Of a stretch of 35,706 nucleotides of DNA, positions 14,093 to 23,047 are shown in pieces; the stretch's first letter is position 1; every line of letters starts with the position of its first letter. The stretch comes from CAZEBW01 sp964510205 (lineage in GTDB: Bacteria > Chloroflexota > Anaerolineae > VGOG01). The notes under the pieces are model-generated. The model made no database searches, was not told the DNA's origin, and saw only the letters and a program-made list of their open reading frames with translations. The translations under genes and the position numbers were made by a program. The DNA lies in the NCBI GenBank assembly GCA_964510205.1, contig CAZEBW010000034.1:1-35706 (forward strand). Reading direction: 5' to 3'.

Positions 14093-15883
14093 CTAAAGTC
14101 CGTTGTTCCCTTTCATCGCCTGGCGCTCGCTTCGGAGCACTTCGGTGGCGGCGACGTCAACCTCACAAGTTTCCGAATCTACAATCACCACGCCGTAATC
14201 ATCATGCGCACTCTGGATGGACACCAGGCCGTACATCACATCTCGCCGCACCGCTTCTGGATCGCGCAGGAGTGGGTCGCCGTAGCCGCCCCCGCCGGCC
14301 ATCAGGCAGGCCACAGCATCGCCGTACTCCAGCTCGGCGGTCCCGATGGCGTGCTCCAGCTCATATTCCTCTCCGCTGGCCGTCTTGACGATCCAGCGAC
14401 CAACCTCCCCCGGCTTGCCACCGAAAACGCCCTGGGGAGGGATGGCGGTCTTCTGCGAAGTCCAACTGGAGCGCACGTCGTGGGCCAGCGCCTTCCAGGT
14501 GTAGATGTTGCCCAGTCCGCCCCGGTATTGACCCGGCCCGCCGGAATCTGGACGCAGCGACCGCTCCAAGATCAGCACCGGTGCTCCGATCTCGGTGACC
14601 TCTACGGGGGCATTGGCGACGTTGGTGATGTGGCAGGCCATGGCGCTGATCCCATCTTTGCGGAATCGCGCTCCCAGACCTCCGTGGCTGCAGCAATCGC
14701 TCCACCCTCGACGGTTTTCTACGTCTCCGCCTCGAGGGTGCGTTTCCAAATTGATGCCGGTGCCATTGTTGTAGATGCAGCCGCAGGAATCGGCCATGAC
14801 CCGCTCTGGGATGGCGGGCGCCAGCGCCCCCATGATCAGGTCCACCAGACTGTGGCAGACAACCATGCGCTGGTAGCAGGCCGCCGGCAAGCGACAGTTC
14901 ACCAAGCTCCCTTCTGGGGCGCGGATGGTGATGGGACGCTGGCAACCGTCGTTGCTGGGGATGGTCGGATCGGTCAGGCAGCGCAGGGTGTAAAGGGTAG
15001 CGGAATAGGTGGCTGACCAGGGAGCATTGATCGGCCCTCTGATCTGGGGATCTGTGCCGGTGTAGTCCACCAGCAGGTCGCCGCCCTGCACCTCGATGGC
15101 GACCCTGAGGCGGTACGGCCCACCAGCCGTGCCGTCTTCCAGGACGAATTCCTCGTGCTCGTACCGACCATTGGGGATCGCGGCCAGCTCCGCTCTGGTC
15201 CGTCGCTCCGAATAGTCCATAAGCTCCTCGGCGCAGGCTTCCAGCAGCTCGACGCCGTATTTCTCTGCCAGGCGCCCCAGGGCACGGACGCCTGTGGTAC
15301 AGGCCGACACCTGGGCCAGCAGATCGCCCCGCATGTTGTAAGGTCGGCGGGAGTTATTGAGGATCAAGGTCAGCAGTTGCTCGTCGAGCTGTCCGGCCCT
15401 GTAGAGCTTCACTGGCTGCAGGCGCAATCCTTCCTGCCAGATCTCTTGGTTCCAGCCGCCGTTGCCAGGCCACATTCCCCCCACATCGCTGTGGTGAACC
15501 ATCATGATCGCAAAGCCCAACAACGCGTCGTTCCAGAAAACCGGCTGGATGGAGATGATGTCGTTGGTGTGATGCGATCCTCTGGAGCCGCCACCGGCGT
15601 ACGGGTCATTGGTTAGAATCACATCTCCTGGCGCCAGGCTCTCGGCGGGAAAATAATGGGTCAAGACTGTCTCCAGCACGGGCGTCAGGCAATTGAGGTG
15701 GATGGGGACGTTGGCCCCCTCGGCAATGAGACGGCCCTGCCGGTCAAAGAGCGCGGATGAGCAGTCCTTGCCCTCCTTCAGGATCGGCGAGTAGCCAGTG
15801 TGCGTGACGGTGGCCGTCATCTGCTCTGCCACTGACGCGAAAGCGTGACGCATCACTTCCAGTGTGATCGGACTGACCTTCAT
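14093..15883 (-). CDS. hyuB: Hydantoinase B / oxoprolinase subunit
   Basis: A 596-residue HyuB family protein. It begins PITLEVMRHAFASVAEQMTA, the usual start, then TGYSPILKEGKDCSSALFD, GDVILTNDPYAGGGSRGSHH and a C-terminal GGGGYGDPLLRDPEAV. With HyuA it forms ATP-dependent hydantoinase, 5-oxoprolinase or acetone-carboxylase-type enzymes that open cyclic amides or carboxylate small substrates. The exact substrate is not readable. Length is normal (about 520-600). ATG 15883 overlaps the hyuA stop by 4 nt, so the subunits are coupled. The ABC importer genes upstream suggest an imported substrate. Confidence 0.92.
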   Translation of the reverse strand: MKVSPITLEVMRHAFASVAEQMTATVTHTGYSPILKEGKDCSSALFDRQGRLIAEGANVPIHLNCLTPVLETVLTHYFPAESLAPGDVILTNDPYAGGGSRGSHHTNDIISIQPVFWNDALLGFAIMMVHHSDVGGMWPGNGGWNQEIWQEGLRLQPVKLYRAGQLDEQLLTLILNNSRRPYNMRGDLLAQVSACTTGVRALGRLAEKYGVELLEACAEELMDYSERRTRAELAAIPNGRYEHEEFVLEDGTAGGPYRLRVAIEVQGGDLLVDYTGTDPQIRGPINAPWSATYSATLYTLRCLTDPTIPSNDGCQRPITIRAPEGSLVNCRLPAACYQRMVVCHSLVDLIMGALAPAIPERVMADSCGCIYNNGTGINLETHPRGGDVENRRGWSDCCSHGGLGARFRKDGISAMACHITNVANAPVEVTEIGAPVLILERSLRPDSGGPGQYRGGLGNIYTWKALAHDVRSSWTSQKTAIPPQGVFGGKPGEVGRWIVKTASGEEYELEHAIGTAELEYGDAVACLMAGGGGYGDPLLRDPEAVRRDVMYGLVSIQSAHDDYGVVIVDSETCEVDVAATEVLRSERQAMKGNNGL

Positions 15884-17943
15884 CGCTCTCCTACCTCGCC
15901 TTCTGTCAAGGTGATAATGAGATTGCCGTAAGCGTCTATACGGGCGCTCTGATGCGGACAGAGGAGAGTGGTCGAGCCAGTCTGCTCCACCACCGCCGGT
16001 CCATCAATCTGACGCCCCGCTTTCAGCCAGCGGCGCTCGTAGACGGGACAGGAAAGATGGCCATCCTCAAAGAAAACCTCGCGCTGTCCCTTGAGTGCAT
16101 CAGCGTCGTCATGGCTGTGCTCGACCAGCTCCGGCTTGGGGCTGCTTCCGACGGCGCTCACCCGGTAGTTCACCACTTCGACCGGATCGCCTTCCATGGC
16201 GTGCCCATAGGTGCGACGGTGCGCACCGTGGAAGGCCAGACCGATGCGCTGTAGAGCCTCATCGGTTGCCAGTTGGCCGCTCACGGGGATGTTCAACTCG
16301 TGCGCTTGCCCAAAGTAGCGCATGTCACATGATCGAGAGAGGTGTTGACGATCCGCTGGGATGCCTTCGTGATTCAACTGACTCCGGGCCTGAGCCTCCA
16401 ACTCCTGGAACGTGGCTTCGGACGTGGCCGGGTCCACGTCGTCGAGGAATTGGATGCGGGTGGCGACGTAGTCGTGACGGATGTCGGCCACCACCAGCCC
16501 CAGGGCTGAGGTGTTGCCCGGAAAGCGGGGCACGATGACCACTGGGATCTCCAGTTCCTCTGCCAGCGCTGTGGCGTGGAGCGGTCCCGCGCCGCCGAAG
16601 GCGATCAAGGCGAAGTCGCGCGGATCGTAGCCTCGTTCGACGGACACCAGCTTGATGGCCCGAATCATGGTGGCGTTGGTCACCTGCAAAATGCCCCAGG
16701 CGGCTTCCACGGTCGTCATCCCCAGCGGCTGTCCGATGCCTTCGTCAACCGCGCGCCAGGCAGCCTCGACATCGAGGCGCACGGCTCCCCCCAGAAAGTA
16801 GTCGGGATTGAGACGGCCCGTGACCAGGTTGGCATCCGTGACCGTGGGGTCTGTCGCCCCCAGGCCGTAGCAAACCGGCCCGGGATCGGCACCGGCGCTC
16901 TGCGGCCCCACTCGTAGCCCGCCGCCTCTGTCAATCCAGGCGATACTCCCCCCACCAGCTCCCACAATGCTGAGATCAATGGTCGGGATTTGAACCGGAT
17001 AGCCCTCCACGTTGCTCACGGCGGTGAACTTGGGCTCGCCGTCCTCGATGAGAGCCACGTCGCAACTGGTGCCGCCCATGTCCAGCGTGATGGCGTTAGG
17101 ATGGCCGACGAGACGGGCCACGTAGGCGCCAGCGATGGCGCCGGCGATGGGGCCGGAGTTGGTAACGTTCACCGGACTCTGGCGGGCTGCACGAAAGGTC
17201 GCTTTGCCTCCGTTGGCCTGCATCGTGTACAGCCGGCTCTGCAATCCTCTCTGGCTGGCCTGCGTCTCAAAATCGTCCAGGTGCTCCACCATGCTGGGAG
17301 TCACATAGGCGTTGACCACCGTGGTGGAGGTCCGCTCGTACTCGCGGAAGACGGGGTTGACCTCGCATGAGAGCGAGACATGGGCTTCGGGGTACTCTTC
17401 GGCGATGAGGGCCTTGATCCGCTGCTCGTGGGTGGGGTTGATATAACTATGAAGCAGGCACACGGCGATCGACTTGACGCCGCGAGCTTTGAGAGTGCGC
17501 ACTACCTCTCGGCAGCCCTCCTCATCCAGCGGCTCCAGCACCTGGCCCCGGAAGTCGGCTCGCTCGATCACTTCCAAGCGGAGAGGGCGGGGCACCAGGG
17601 GAGGCGGTTGCTCCATGTGAATGTCGTAGATGTTGCCGGTGCGGTAGGCGCGCCCAATCTCCAGCACGTCGCGGAAGCCTTGGGTGGTAATCAGGCCGGC
17701 TTTCACCGCCTGGTGCTGGACCAGCATGTTGGTGACCAGGGTGGTGCCGTAGATCAGTTCGTCCAGATGGGTGATGTGGATACCGGAGAGAGTCAGCACC
17801 CGGTCGATGCCCTCCAGGATTCCCTTCAGTGGATCGAATGGCGTGGTGGGGACCTTGGCTGTCCAGGCCTGGCCGCTTTCCTGGTCTACCAGAATCAAAT
17901 CGGTGTGGGTGCCCCCGGTGTCAATGCCCAGGCTATAGCCCAT
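15880..17943 (-). CDS. hyuA: Hydantoinase A / oxoprolinase ATPase subunit
   Basis: A 687-residue actin-like ATPase subunit. The N-terminal phosphate-binding motif is GIDTGGTHTDLILVD (more often GGTFTD in the family). It is followed by YGTTLVTNMLVQ, GFRDVLEIGR, the second motif ITLDMGGTSCDVALI, the GAGGGSIAWID block and the SAGADPGPVCYG block. It hydrolyses ATP to drive ring opening with HyuB. ATG 17943 is chosen over the frame start at 18000: GGAGGGGG precedes it at good spacing and the homology begins at MGYSLGIDTGG. It overlaps the preceding permease by 11 nt and hyuB by 4 nt, which ties transport and catabolism into one transcript. Confidence 0.93.
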   Translation of the reverse strand: MGYSLGIDTGGTHTDLILVDQESGQAWTAKVPTTPFDPLKGILEGIDRVLTLSGIHITHLDELIYGTTLVTNMLVQHQAVKAGLITTQGFRDVLEIGRAYRTGNIYDIHMEQPPPLVPRPLRLEVIERADFRGQVLEPLDEEGCREVVRTLKARGVKSIAVCLLHSYINPTHEQRIKALIAEEYPEAHVSLSCEVNPVFREYERTSTTVVNAYVTPSMVEHLDDFETQASQRGLQSRLYTMQANGGKATFRAARQSPVNVTNSGPIAGAIAGAYVARLVGHPNAITLDMGGTSCDVALIEDGEPKFTAVSNVEGYPVQIPTIDLSIVGAGGGSIAWIDRGGGLRVGPQSAGADPGPVCYGLGATDPTVTDANLVTGRLNPDYFLGGAVRLDVEAAWRAVDEGIGQPLGMTTVEAAWGILQVTNATMIRAIKLVSVERGYDPRDFALIAFGGAGPLHATALAEELEIPVVIVPRFPGNTSALGLVVADIRHDYVATRIQFLDDVDPATSEATFQELEAQARSQLNHEGIPADRQHLSRSCDMRYFGQAHELNIPVSGQLATDEALQRIGLAFHGAHRRTYGHAMEGDPVEVVNYRVSAVGSSPKPELVEHSHDDADALKGQREVFFEDGHLSCPVYERRWLKAGRQIDGPAVVEQTGSTTLLCPHQSARIDAYGNLIITLTEGEVGER

Positions 17944-18829
17944 AGAAGCCCCCTCCCTCGCTGCGACGGGACAGGATCCGTAAGAGGGCCACCACTCCAA
18001 TGGCCAAGGCCAGCGTCAGCACGCCCACGACGTTGAGCTCGGGGCTTACCGCGTCGCGGAGGCGGGCGTAGATGCGGATGGGCAGGGTGTAGTTGCTCGG
18101 TGAGGCCCAGAGCTGGCTGGCTACGTATTCCTGAAAGGAGATGGTAAAGGCGAACAACGAACCGGCCAAGATACTGGGTGCGATCAGCGGCAACGTCACT
18201 TCAAGAAACGTCCTCAGTTCGTTGGCGCCGAGGTTCAGAGCGGCTTCCTCCAGTTCACGGGGAAAGCCATACAGTTGAGAAGAAACCGTGAGGACAACGT
18301 AGGGCAAGCCGAACATCACATGGCCGATGATGAGATAGGGGAAGCCCCTGGGGATGTGGACCATGTTGAGCAGGATGAGCAAGCCAATGGCCATGATAAC
18401 ATTGGGAATGATCATCGGAGCCAGCACGAAGGAGTTGACCAGACGCTTACCGGGAAAGTCGAACCGCACCAGGCCGATGGCGCAAGGGGTGCCGATCAGG
18501 GCGCTCAGAGCTGCGGTCACGCCCCCCAGCAGAAGGCTGTTCAGTAGGGCGCGAATCAGCAGCTCGTCCTGTAGGAACTCGCCGTACCAGCGCAGGCTCC
18601 ACCCAGGCAGGGGAAAGGTCATGATGTGGTCGGGGTGGAAGGACATGATCACCAGAACGACGATGGGGAGGTACAGAAAAGCGTAGACGAAGAGGGTGAT
18701 CAGGCGCAGAAACCACTTGCCGACTGGCAGCGGCCGACGATGGCGCTTCTTGGTGGGGGGAATAACCGAAGACTTCGAAAGGGCTTTGTCCTGAGCTTGT
18801 CGAAGGGCTACGTCACCTGCCTGTCCCAT
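17933..18829 (-). CDS. ABC transporter permease, PotC-like
   Basis: A 298-residue inner-membrane permease with about six membrane segments and the ABC-permease loop EEAALNLGANELRTFLEVTLPLIAP that docks to the ATPase. Order and neighbours match the PotC subunit of polyamine/opine/amine importers. ATG 18829 has GGAGG 6 nt upstream and overlaps the end of the PotB-like gene by 17 nt. Oddly, the N-terminal residues LRQAQDKALSKS before the first membrane segment are encoded by a common intergenic repeat (18773-18809), giving a cytoplasmic tail of about 42 residues that other PotC proteins lack. Confidence 0.9.
   Translation of the reverse strand: MGQAGDVALRQAQDKALSKSSVIPPTKKRHRRPLPVGKWFLRLITLFVYAFLYLPIVVLVIMSFHPDHIMTFPLPGWSLRWYGEFLQDELLIRALLNSLLLGGVTAALSALIGTPCAIGLVRFDFPGKRLVNSFVLAPMIIPNVIMAIGLLILLNMVHIPRGFPYLIIGHVMFGLPYVVLTVSSQLYGFPRELEEAALNLGANELRTFLEVTLPLIAPSILAGSLFAFTISFQEYVASQLWASPSNYTLPIRIYARLRDAVSPELNVVGVLTLALAIGVVALLRILSRRSEGGGFYGL
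18773..18809. repeat. TTCGACAAGCTCAGG repeat inside a permease gene
   Basis: The sequence CTTCGAAAGGGCTTTGTCCT at 18773-18792 continues GAGCTTGTCGAAGGGCT to 18809. This TTCGACAAGCTCAGGACAAAG repeat is very common in bacterial intergenic DNA. Here it lies in frame within the first 20 codons of the PotC-like gene. A related shorter piece lies at 22166-22186. Confidence 0.7.
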
Positions 18830-19718
18830 AGATGTCCTCCAGAGCGACGTACTTGCTAACAATGGCCAGGAAGAGAACCATTGATACCAGCAAGACAATG
18901 GCCAGAGCAGATCCGAAAGGCCAGTTGAAATCCAGCAAAAAACGCTTGACGATGATGTTGGACATGAGGTCTTGGCCCGCGCCACCCAGGACGGCCGGCG
19001 CCAGGAAGCTGTTGACTCCGAAAAGGAAGGTGATGACTGAGGCGGCCATGACGCCGGGCATGCTTAAGGGCAGTGTCACTTCCACAAAGGCCTGCAGGTC
19101 TTTGGCGCCCAGCATCTTGGCGGCGGGCACCAAATCGGGATCAATGCCCTTGAGCACCGCGTAGATGGGCAGTATGGCGAAGGGAATGGCCGAATAGATG
19201 ATGCCAATGGCCACCGCCAGTGGGGTGAAGAGGAGCCGGAGCGGCTCGCTGAGGATGCCCAGTTCCAACAGCACTCCATTGGCGACGCCGCCTTCCATCA
19301 GGATGAGCATCCAACACAAGAGGCGGACGAGGTAGCTGGTCCAGAAGGGAACGAGGATGAGGATGATCAAGGAGGTACTGTCCGAGCGACGGTTGGCTAA
19401 GTAATACGCTGTCGGATAAGCCAGAGCCAGCACTACGATGACTGCCTCTAGGCCGGCGCGGAAGGAACGGAGCAAGATGCGCCGATAGATTGGCCGAGTG
19501 AGGAAGCGGGCGTAGTTCTCCAGGGTGAACGTGCGCTCCACGCCCCCGCCGGGTTCGTGCACCCAGAAGCTGTATAGTAAGACCATAACTAGCGGCAAGC
19601 CTAAGAAGAGGATGAGCCAGGTTGCGGCTGGCCCCACTAGAAAGGCGCCCGGAAGATTTGGCCGCTGCCGCAGCCAGGTCATGAAGCCTTTGCGTTGCTT
19701 GATTTCAGCGACCATCAT
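18813..19718 (-). CDS. ABC transporter permease, PotB-like
   Basis: A 301-residue permease with six predicted membrane segments (first at about 24-46, LVGPAATWLILFLGLPLVMV). Its EAA-type loop is AAKMLGAKDLQAFVEVTLPLSMPG. It forms the heterodimeric channel with the PotC-like protein encoded next. The start ATG at 19718 overlaps the ATPase stop as ATGA; a second ATG at 19715 has slightly better spacing to GAGAGG, so either may be used. The open frame to 19763 has no ribosome-binding site. Substrate not determined by the permease sequence. Confidence 0.9.
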   Translation of the reverse strand: MMVAEIKQRKGFMTWLRQRPNLPGAFLVGPAATWLILFLGLPLVMVLLYSFWVHEPGGGVERTFTLENYARFLTRPIYRRILLRSFRAGLEAVIVVLALAYPTAYYLANRRSDSTSLIILILVPFWTSYLVRLLCWMLILMEGGVANGVLLELGILSEPLRLLFTPLAVAIGIIYSAIPFAILPIYAVLKGIDPDLVPAAKMLGAKDLQAFVEVTLPLSMPGVMAASVITFLFGVNSFLAPAVLGGAGQDLMSNIIVKRFLLDFNWPFGSALAIVLLVSMVLFLAIVSKYVALEDIYGTGR

Positions 19719-20800
19719 GCACCTCTCAGATATACCGTGTCTTGGGGGCCAAAGGAAATCCACACAGCCCCTCCCCGCGCGAATGGCGACTCGCCAGAAG
19801 TAGGGCGGATGGCCATCACCAAATCGCTGCTCTCCAAGTTGATGAAGTACTGAATGGTGTTGCCGACGTAAATGACTCGTTCTACTGTCCCAGGAAAGGC
19901 GTAGCCGTCAGACTGTGGCGGTTTCTGACGGTGGACATGCACTCGCTCGGCCCGAATCTGGAGGACGCCCGTGCTCCCGATGGGCGGAGACGGATCTACT
20001 GGAACCTGCAAGCTCAAGCCGCTTTCCGTCTCCACTTGGGCTCCCAAGGGACCGGCGCGGACGACCCTGGCCTCAAAGAAGTTCGACTGACCGATGAACT
20101 CAGCGACAAAGCGGGACTGTGGCTTCTCATACACCTCGCGGGGGACCCCAACCTGGATGATTTTGCCCTCTTCCATCACGGCCACCCGGTCGGATAACAT
20201 CAGCGCCTCTTCTTGGTCGTGAGTGACGAAGATGAAGGTGATGCCAACCAGTTCCTGAATCTGCTTCAGTTCGACTCGCATCTGCTCGCGCAGCTTGAGA
20301 TCGAGATTGGAGAGGGGCTCGTCGAGGAGGAGCACCGCCGGCTTGATGACCAGGGCCCGGGCCAGAGCCACCCGCTGCTGTTGCCCGCCACTCAGTTGTC
20401 GAGGGTAACGCGCTTCGATGCCGGGCAGATGAACCAGGTCCAAAGCTTCCTTGACCCGCAGCCCCCGCTCATCTTTGGACAGGTCTCGCTCTCGATATTT
20501 CAGGCCGAATGCGATGTTGTCAAAGACGTTTTTATGAGGAAACAGTGCATAGTTCTGAAACATGAGGCTCACGTCGCGGGCGTAGGGTGGCGCGTCGGTC
20601 ACGTTCTCTTGACGAATGAAGATCTCACCTGCGGTGGGTCTTTCCAGGCCAGCAATGAGACGCATAGTGGTCGTCTTGCCGCAACCGCTGGGGCCCAGCA
20701 GGGTCAGGAATTCCCCCTGGCGAACTTGAAAGGAGATGTCGTCTACGGCCAACACCTTACCGAACTTTTTGGTCACGCTCCTTAGCTCTACATCAATCAT
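19715..20800 (-). CDS. potA: ABC transporter ATP-binding protein, PotA-like
   Basis: A 361-residue ATPase. Walker A is LGPSGCGKTTT at about 35-45, the Q-loop is SLMFQNYALFPHKNV, the signature is LSGGQQQRVALARAL and Walker B is AVLLLDEPLSNLD, with the H-loop FIFVTHDQEEA. A C-terminal TOBE regulatory domain spans about 240-361. This is the PotA/FbpC type that energises import of polyamines and related organic cations. It is encoded between the substrate-binding lipoprotein and the permeases. ATG 20800 is preceded by GAGGCCGATGGG; a strong intercistronic hairpin lies just before it. Confidence 0.93.
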   Translation of the reverse strand: MIDVELRSVTKKFGKVLAVDDISFQVRQGEFLTLLGPSGCGKTTTMRLIAGLERPTAGEIFIRQENVTDAPPYARDVSLMFQNYALFPHKNVFDNIAFGLKYRERDLSKDERGLRVKEALDLVHLPGIEARYPRQLSGGQQQRVALARALVIKPAVLLLDEPLSNLDLKLREQMRVELKQIQELVGITFIFVTHDQEEALMLSDRVAVMEEGKIIQVGVPREVYEKPQSRFVAEFIGQSNFFEARVVRAGPLGAQVETESGLSLQVPVDPSPPIGSTGVLQIRAERVHVHRQKPPQSDGYAFPGTVERVIYVGNTIQYFINLESSDLVMAIRPTSGESPFARGGAVWISFGPQDTVYLRGA

Positions 20801-20828
20801 CCCATCGGCCTCCTGGTACTGGCTTACA

Positions 20829-20869
20829 GGCTAGGGGGCACAAGCCGTTGGGGCCTGTGCCCCCTAGCC
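20829..20869 (-). promoter_or_regulatory. Intercistronic hairpin between binding protein and ATPase genes
   Basis: A perfect 14-bp stem, GGCTAGGGGGCACA with TGTGCCCCCTAGCC, and a 13-nt loop. It has no T-tract, so it probably stabilises or partly attenuates the mRNA, keeping the binding protein more abundant than the membrane subunits. Confidence 0.7.
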
Positions 20870-20899
20870 CTAACAAGGGTCCGAGCACCCCCTGTTTGA

Positions 20900-22126
20900 T
20901 CACTTGCCTAGCTTCATTTCCTCGTAGCGCTCATTCCACTCGGCTTGGTTGGCCAGTACAGAGGCGACGTCAAGTAGGATGCCGGTGTTGAGGATGGCGT
21001 CTCGGTAATGGCGTACGTACGGGGTGGAGGCAAAATAGGCAGCCTCGTCGTAAAGGTCTGTTTCTATGGCTGGGATGTAGCTGCTAGCCTTGGTCCACGC
21101 GGTATAGACCTCCGGCTCCAGGAGGTAGTTCAAGAGCAATTCCGCTGTATACCGCTCTAGTCCCTCGCAGCCGGCAGCGATGGACATCCCGCCAACCCAG
21201 ACAGGACCACCTTCCTTGGGAAACCACCAACCGATATTCAATTCACCCATCAAGTTGGTACCATCCTCTCTGGGCATGGTGATGGAGTCGAACCAGTAGT
21301 CGGCTACCCAGATCTCGCCGTTGGCCAGCAGTGAATTGAGTTGGGAGCTACTTTGCCAGTATGCCCTGGCCAGATCCCGCTGCTCTTTCATCGTCTCAAA
21401 GATCAGGTCTACCTCTTCCTCGCTCATGTTGTTGGGGTCCAGTCCCAGGTAGGCCGCCGTCTGGAAGATGCGGTACAGACCGTAGTCGCGCAGGGCGATG
21501 CGGTCGGCGTACTGGGGATCGAAGAGGGGAGCGTAGGAATCCGGTTGCTCAGAGATCTTGTCTTTGGCGTAAACAAAGGTGTACATACCCATGGAAGTAG
21601 GGACATTGTAGGCGTTGTCGTCGCCCTCAACGAAAACGCGCTTCTCCCACCTGTCAGCGAGATTGGAATAGTTGGGGATATTCTCCAGGCGGAGAGGCTG
21701 AATCAGGCCCTCGGATATGCCATTGTATAGGCCAAAGTCACTGATATACGTGGCGATGCAGTACTCGCCGGGCGAAGCCTTGATAGAGGCCAGCCATTCC
21801 CCCTGCTGCCCGTAGGTCCCGGCCACGAGCTCAATGTCAACGCCCATTTCCTCGTTGAAGGGCTGGAGGATAATCCTATCGAAATACTCGGCGGAGCGGT
21901 CACTCAGGCCGTCAACCCGGATGGAGGCAGCTAGCTCAGGTTTAGGCTCAGGCGTGGGTGTGACCATTTTCTCCACCACCACCTCTTTCTCCACCTCGAC
22001 GGTGACCGGAACCTCTTTCTCGACAACGACTTCTTTCTCGACCACCTCAGGGGTGGGGGCGGCACAGGCAGCCATGAAGCTGGCTAGCACCGCCACGACT
22101 GCTAACGACGTCACGAACCTCTTCAT
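20900..22126 (-). CDS. PotD-like extracellular substrate-binding lipoprotein
   Basis: A 408-residue lipoprotein: hydrophobic signal, then lipobox FMAAC with Cys21. A repetitive VEKEVVVEKEVP-type linker follows (about 28-56), a feature typical of Chloroflexi binding proteins, then a two-lobe PotD-like domain (IATYISDFGLYNGISEG, MYTFVYAKDKI, NYLLEPEVYTAWTKAS). It captures the substrate outside the cell for the importer encoded next. Two in-frame ATGs, 22132 and 22126, follow GGAGG; 22126 is chosen for its 9-nt spacing. The ligand cannot be named; amines, opines or cyclic amides fit the hyuAB context. Confidence 0.9.
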   Translation of the reverse strand: MKRFVTSLAVVAVLASFMAACAAPTPEVVEKEVVVEKEVPVTVEVEKEVVVEKMVTPTPEPKPELAASIRVDGLSDRSAEYFDRIILQPFNEEMGVDIELVAGTYGQQGEWLASIKASPGEYCIATYISDFGLYNGISEGLIQPLRLENIPNYSNLADRWEKRVFVEGDDNAYNVPTSMGMYTFVYAKDKISEQPDSYAPLFDPQYADRIALRDYGLYRIFQTAAYLGLDPNNMSEEEVDLIFETMKEQRDLARAYWQSSSQLNSLLANGEIWVADYWFDSITMPREDGTNLMGELNIGWWFPKEGGPVWVGGMSIAAGCEGLERYTAELLLNYLLEPEVYTAWTKASSYIPAIETDLYDEAAYFASTPYVRHYRDAILNTGILLDVASVLANQAEWNERYEEMKLGK

Positions 22127-22165
22127 TTTCATTTTCCTCCTTTTTTGTGCTGCGTGAAAGGGCGA

Positions 22166-22186
22166 TTTCGACAGGCTGAACTCACG
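22166..22186. repeat. TTTCGACAGGCTGAACTC repeat fragment
   Basis: A common intergenic repeat fragment in the spacer between the regulator and binding-protein genes, related to the one inside the permease at 18773-18809. No consensus promoter for the binding-protein gene is evident in this 103-bp spacer. Confidence 0.45.
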
Positions 22187-22229
22187 TACTAATTGTCTCT
22201 AGCTGCCTCCTTCCTTGCATATTATGGCA

Positions 22230-23006
22230 TTAGGTTTTGGGAGCGCCGAGCGCTTCCGAGATGCGAACGGCCGTTTCCATCACGGCTGGAGCCATTTCTG
22301 TGATCAGCCGCTCACGGGAAATGCGGGCGACCAGGGTCGAGATGTCCACCGCGGCAATGACCTTGCCGTTGGCCGACCGCACCGGCGCTGCCACCGAATG
22401 CAAACCAACTGTCAGCTCTTGGTCGTTGATGCCAAAGCCTTGTTCCCGAATCTGCGCCAAATTATCGAGCAGTTCATCCACGTCGGTGATAGTGTTGGGG
22501 CCGAGGGGAACGAGGTCTGAAGAAGAGAGGATGCTCCGGGCCTCTTCCGGCTCGAGGTAAGCCAGGATGGTCTTGCCCAGCGAACTGCAATACGCCGGCA
22601 GCCGGGAGCCGACCTGGAAGCGAGTCGTAAGAATCTGATGTGACTGGATGCGCTGCACAAGGACGACGTGATGACCGATCAACGTGCCCAGGCTGACGGT
22701 CTCGTCGAACTGGCGGGCCAGGTCTTTGAGGTGTGGGAGTGCTGCTGTGGAGAGGGCCATACTGGCGGAGGCGTTCGCGGCGAGGGTGAGGACTTTGGCC
22801 GTGGGGGTGTATCGTTTGTTGTCCTCGTCGAATTCCAGGTAGCCCAGTTGAGTCAACGTGTAAGCCAGCCGGTACACCGAACTCCGGCCTAGACCCAGGC
22901 GCCGGGCCAATTCGCTCAGAGTCAGCGAAGGGTCTGTCTCTGAAAAGCTGAATAGAATCTCTAACCCTCGCGCCAGCGAAGGGACAAAATACCTTTCATC
23001 CCGCAC
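22230..23006 (-). CDS. IclR-family transcriptional regulator
   Basis: A 258-residue regulator. The N-terminal winged helix is FVPSLARGLEILFSF, LTLSELARRLGLGRSSVYRLAYTL, and the C-terminal effector domain contains SLGTLIGHHVVLVQRI, LPAYCSSLGKTILAYL, SVAAPVRSANGKVIAAVDIS. It probably controls the transport/hyu operon that it heads. GTG 23006 is preferred over ATG 23042: GGGGGAGG lies 4 nt upstream of the GTG. The ATG has no ribosome-binding site, sits at or upstream of the predicted transcript starts, and would translate through the palindromic operator. The regulator gene reads into the binding-protein gene, so control is likely autogenous. Confidence 0.92.
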   Translation of the reverse strand: MRDERYFVPSLARGLEILFSFSETDPSLTLSELARRLGLGRSSVYRLAYTLTQLGYLEFDEDNKRYTPTAKVLTLAANASASMALSTAALPHLKDLARQFDETVSLGTLIGHHVVLVQRIQSHQILTTRFQVGSRLPAYCSSLGKTILAYLEPEEARSILSSSDLVPLGPNTITDVDELLDNLAQIREQGFGINDQELTVGLHSVAAPVRSANGKVIAAVDISTLVARISRERLITEMAPAVMETAVRISEALGAPKT

Positions 23007-23019
23007 TCTGCCTCCCCCT

Positions 23020-23039
23020 GTGTTTAGCTGACTAAACAC
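23020..23039. promoter_or_regulatory. Palindromic operator candidate (IclR autoregulation)
   Basis: GTGTTTAG and CTAAACAC, perfect 8-bp inverted arms with a 4-bp centre, located just downstream of the two predicted transcription starts. The position suits repression by the regulator encoded next. Confidence 0.65.
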
Positions 23040-23047
23040 CATTTTGT

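Noticed and set aside
23007..23042. ATG 23042 as the start of the IclR gene
   Set aside because: No ribosome-binding site, it lies at the predicted transcript starts, and the frame would run through the operator palindrome; GTG 23006 has GGGGGAGG.
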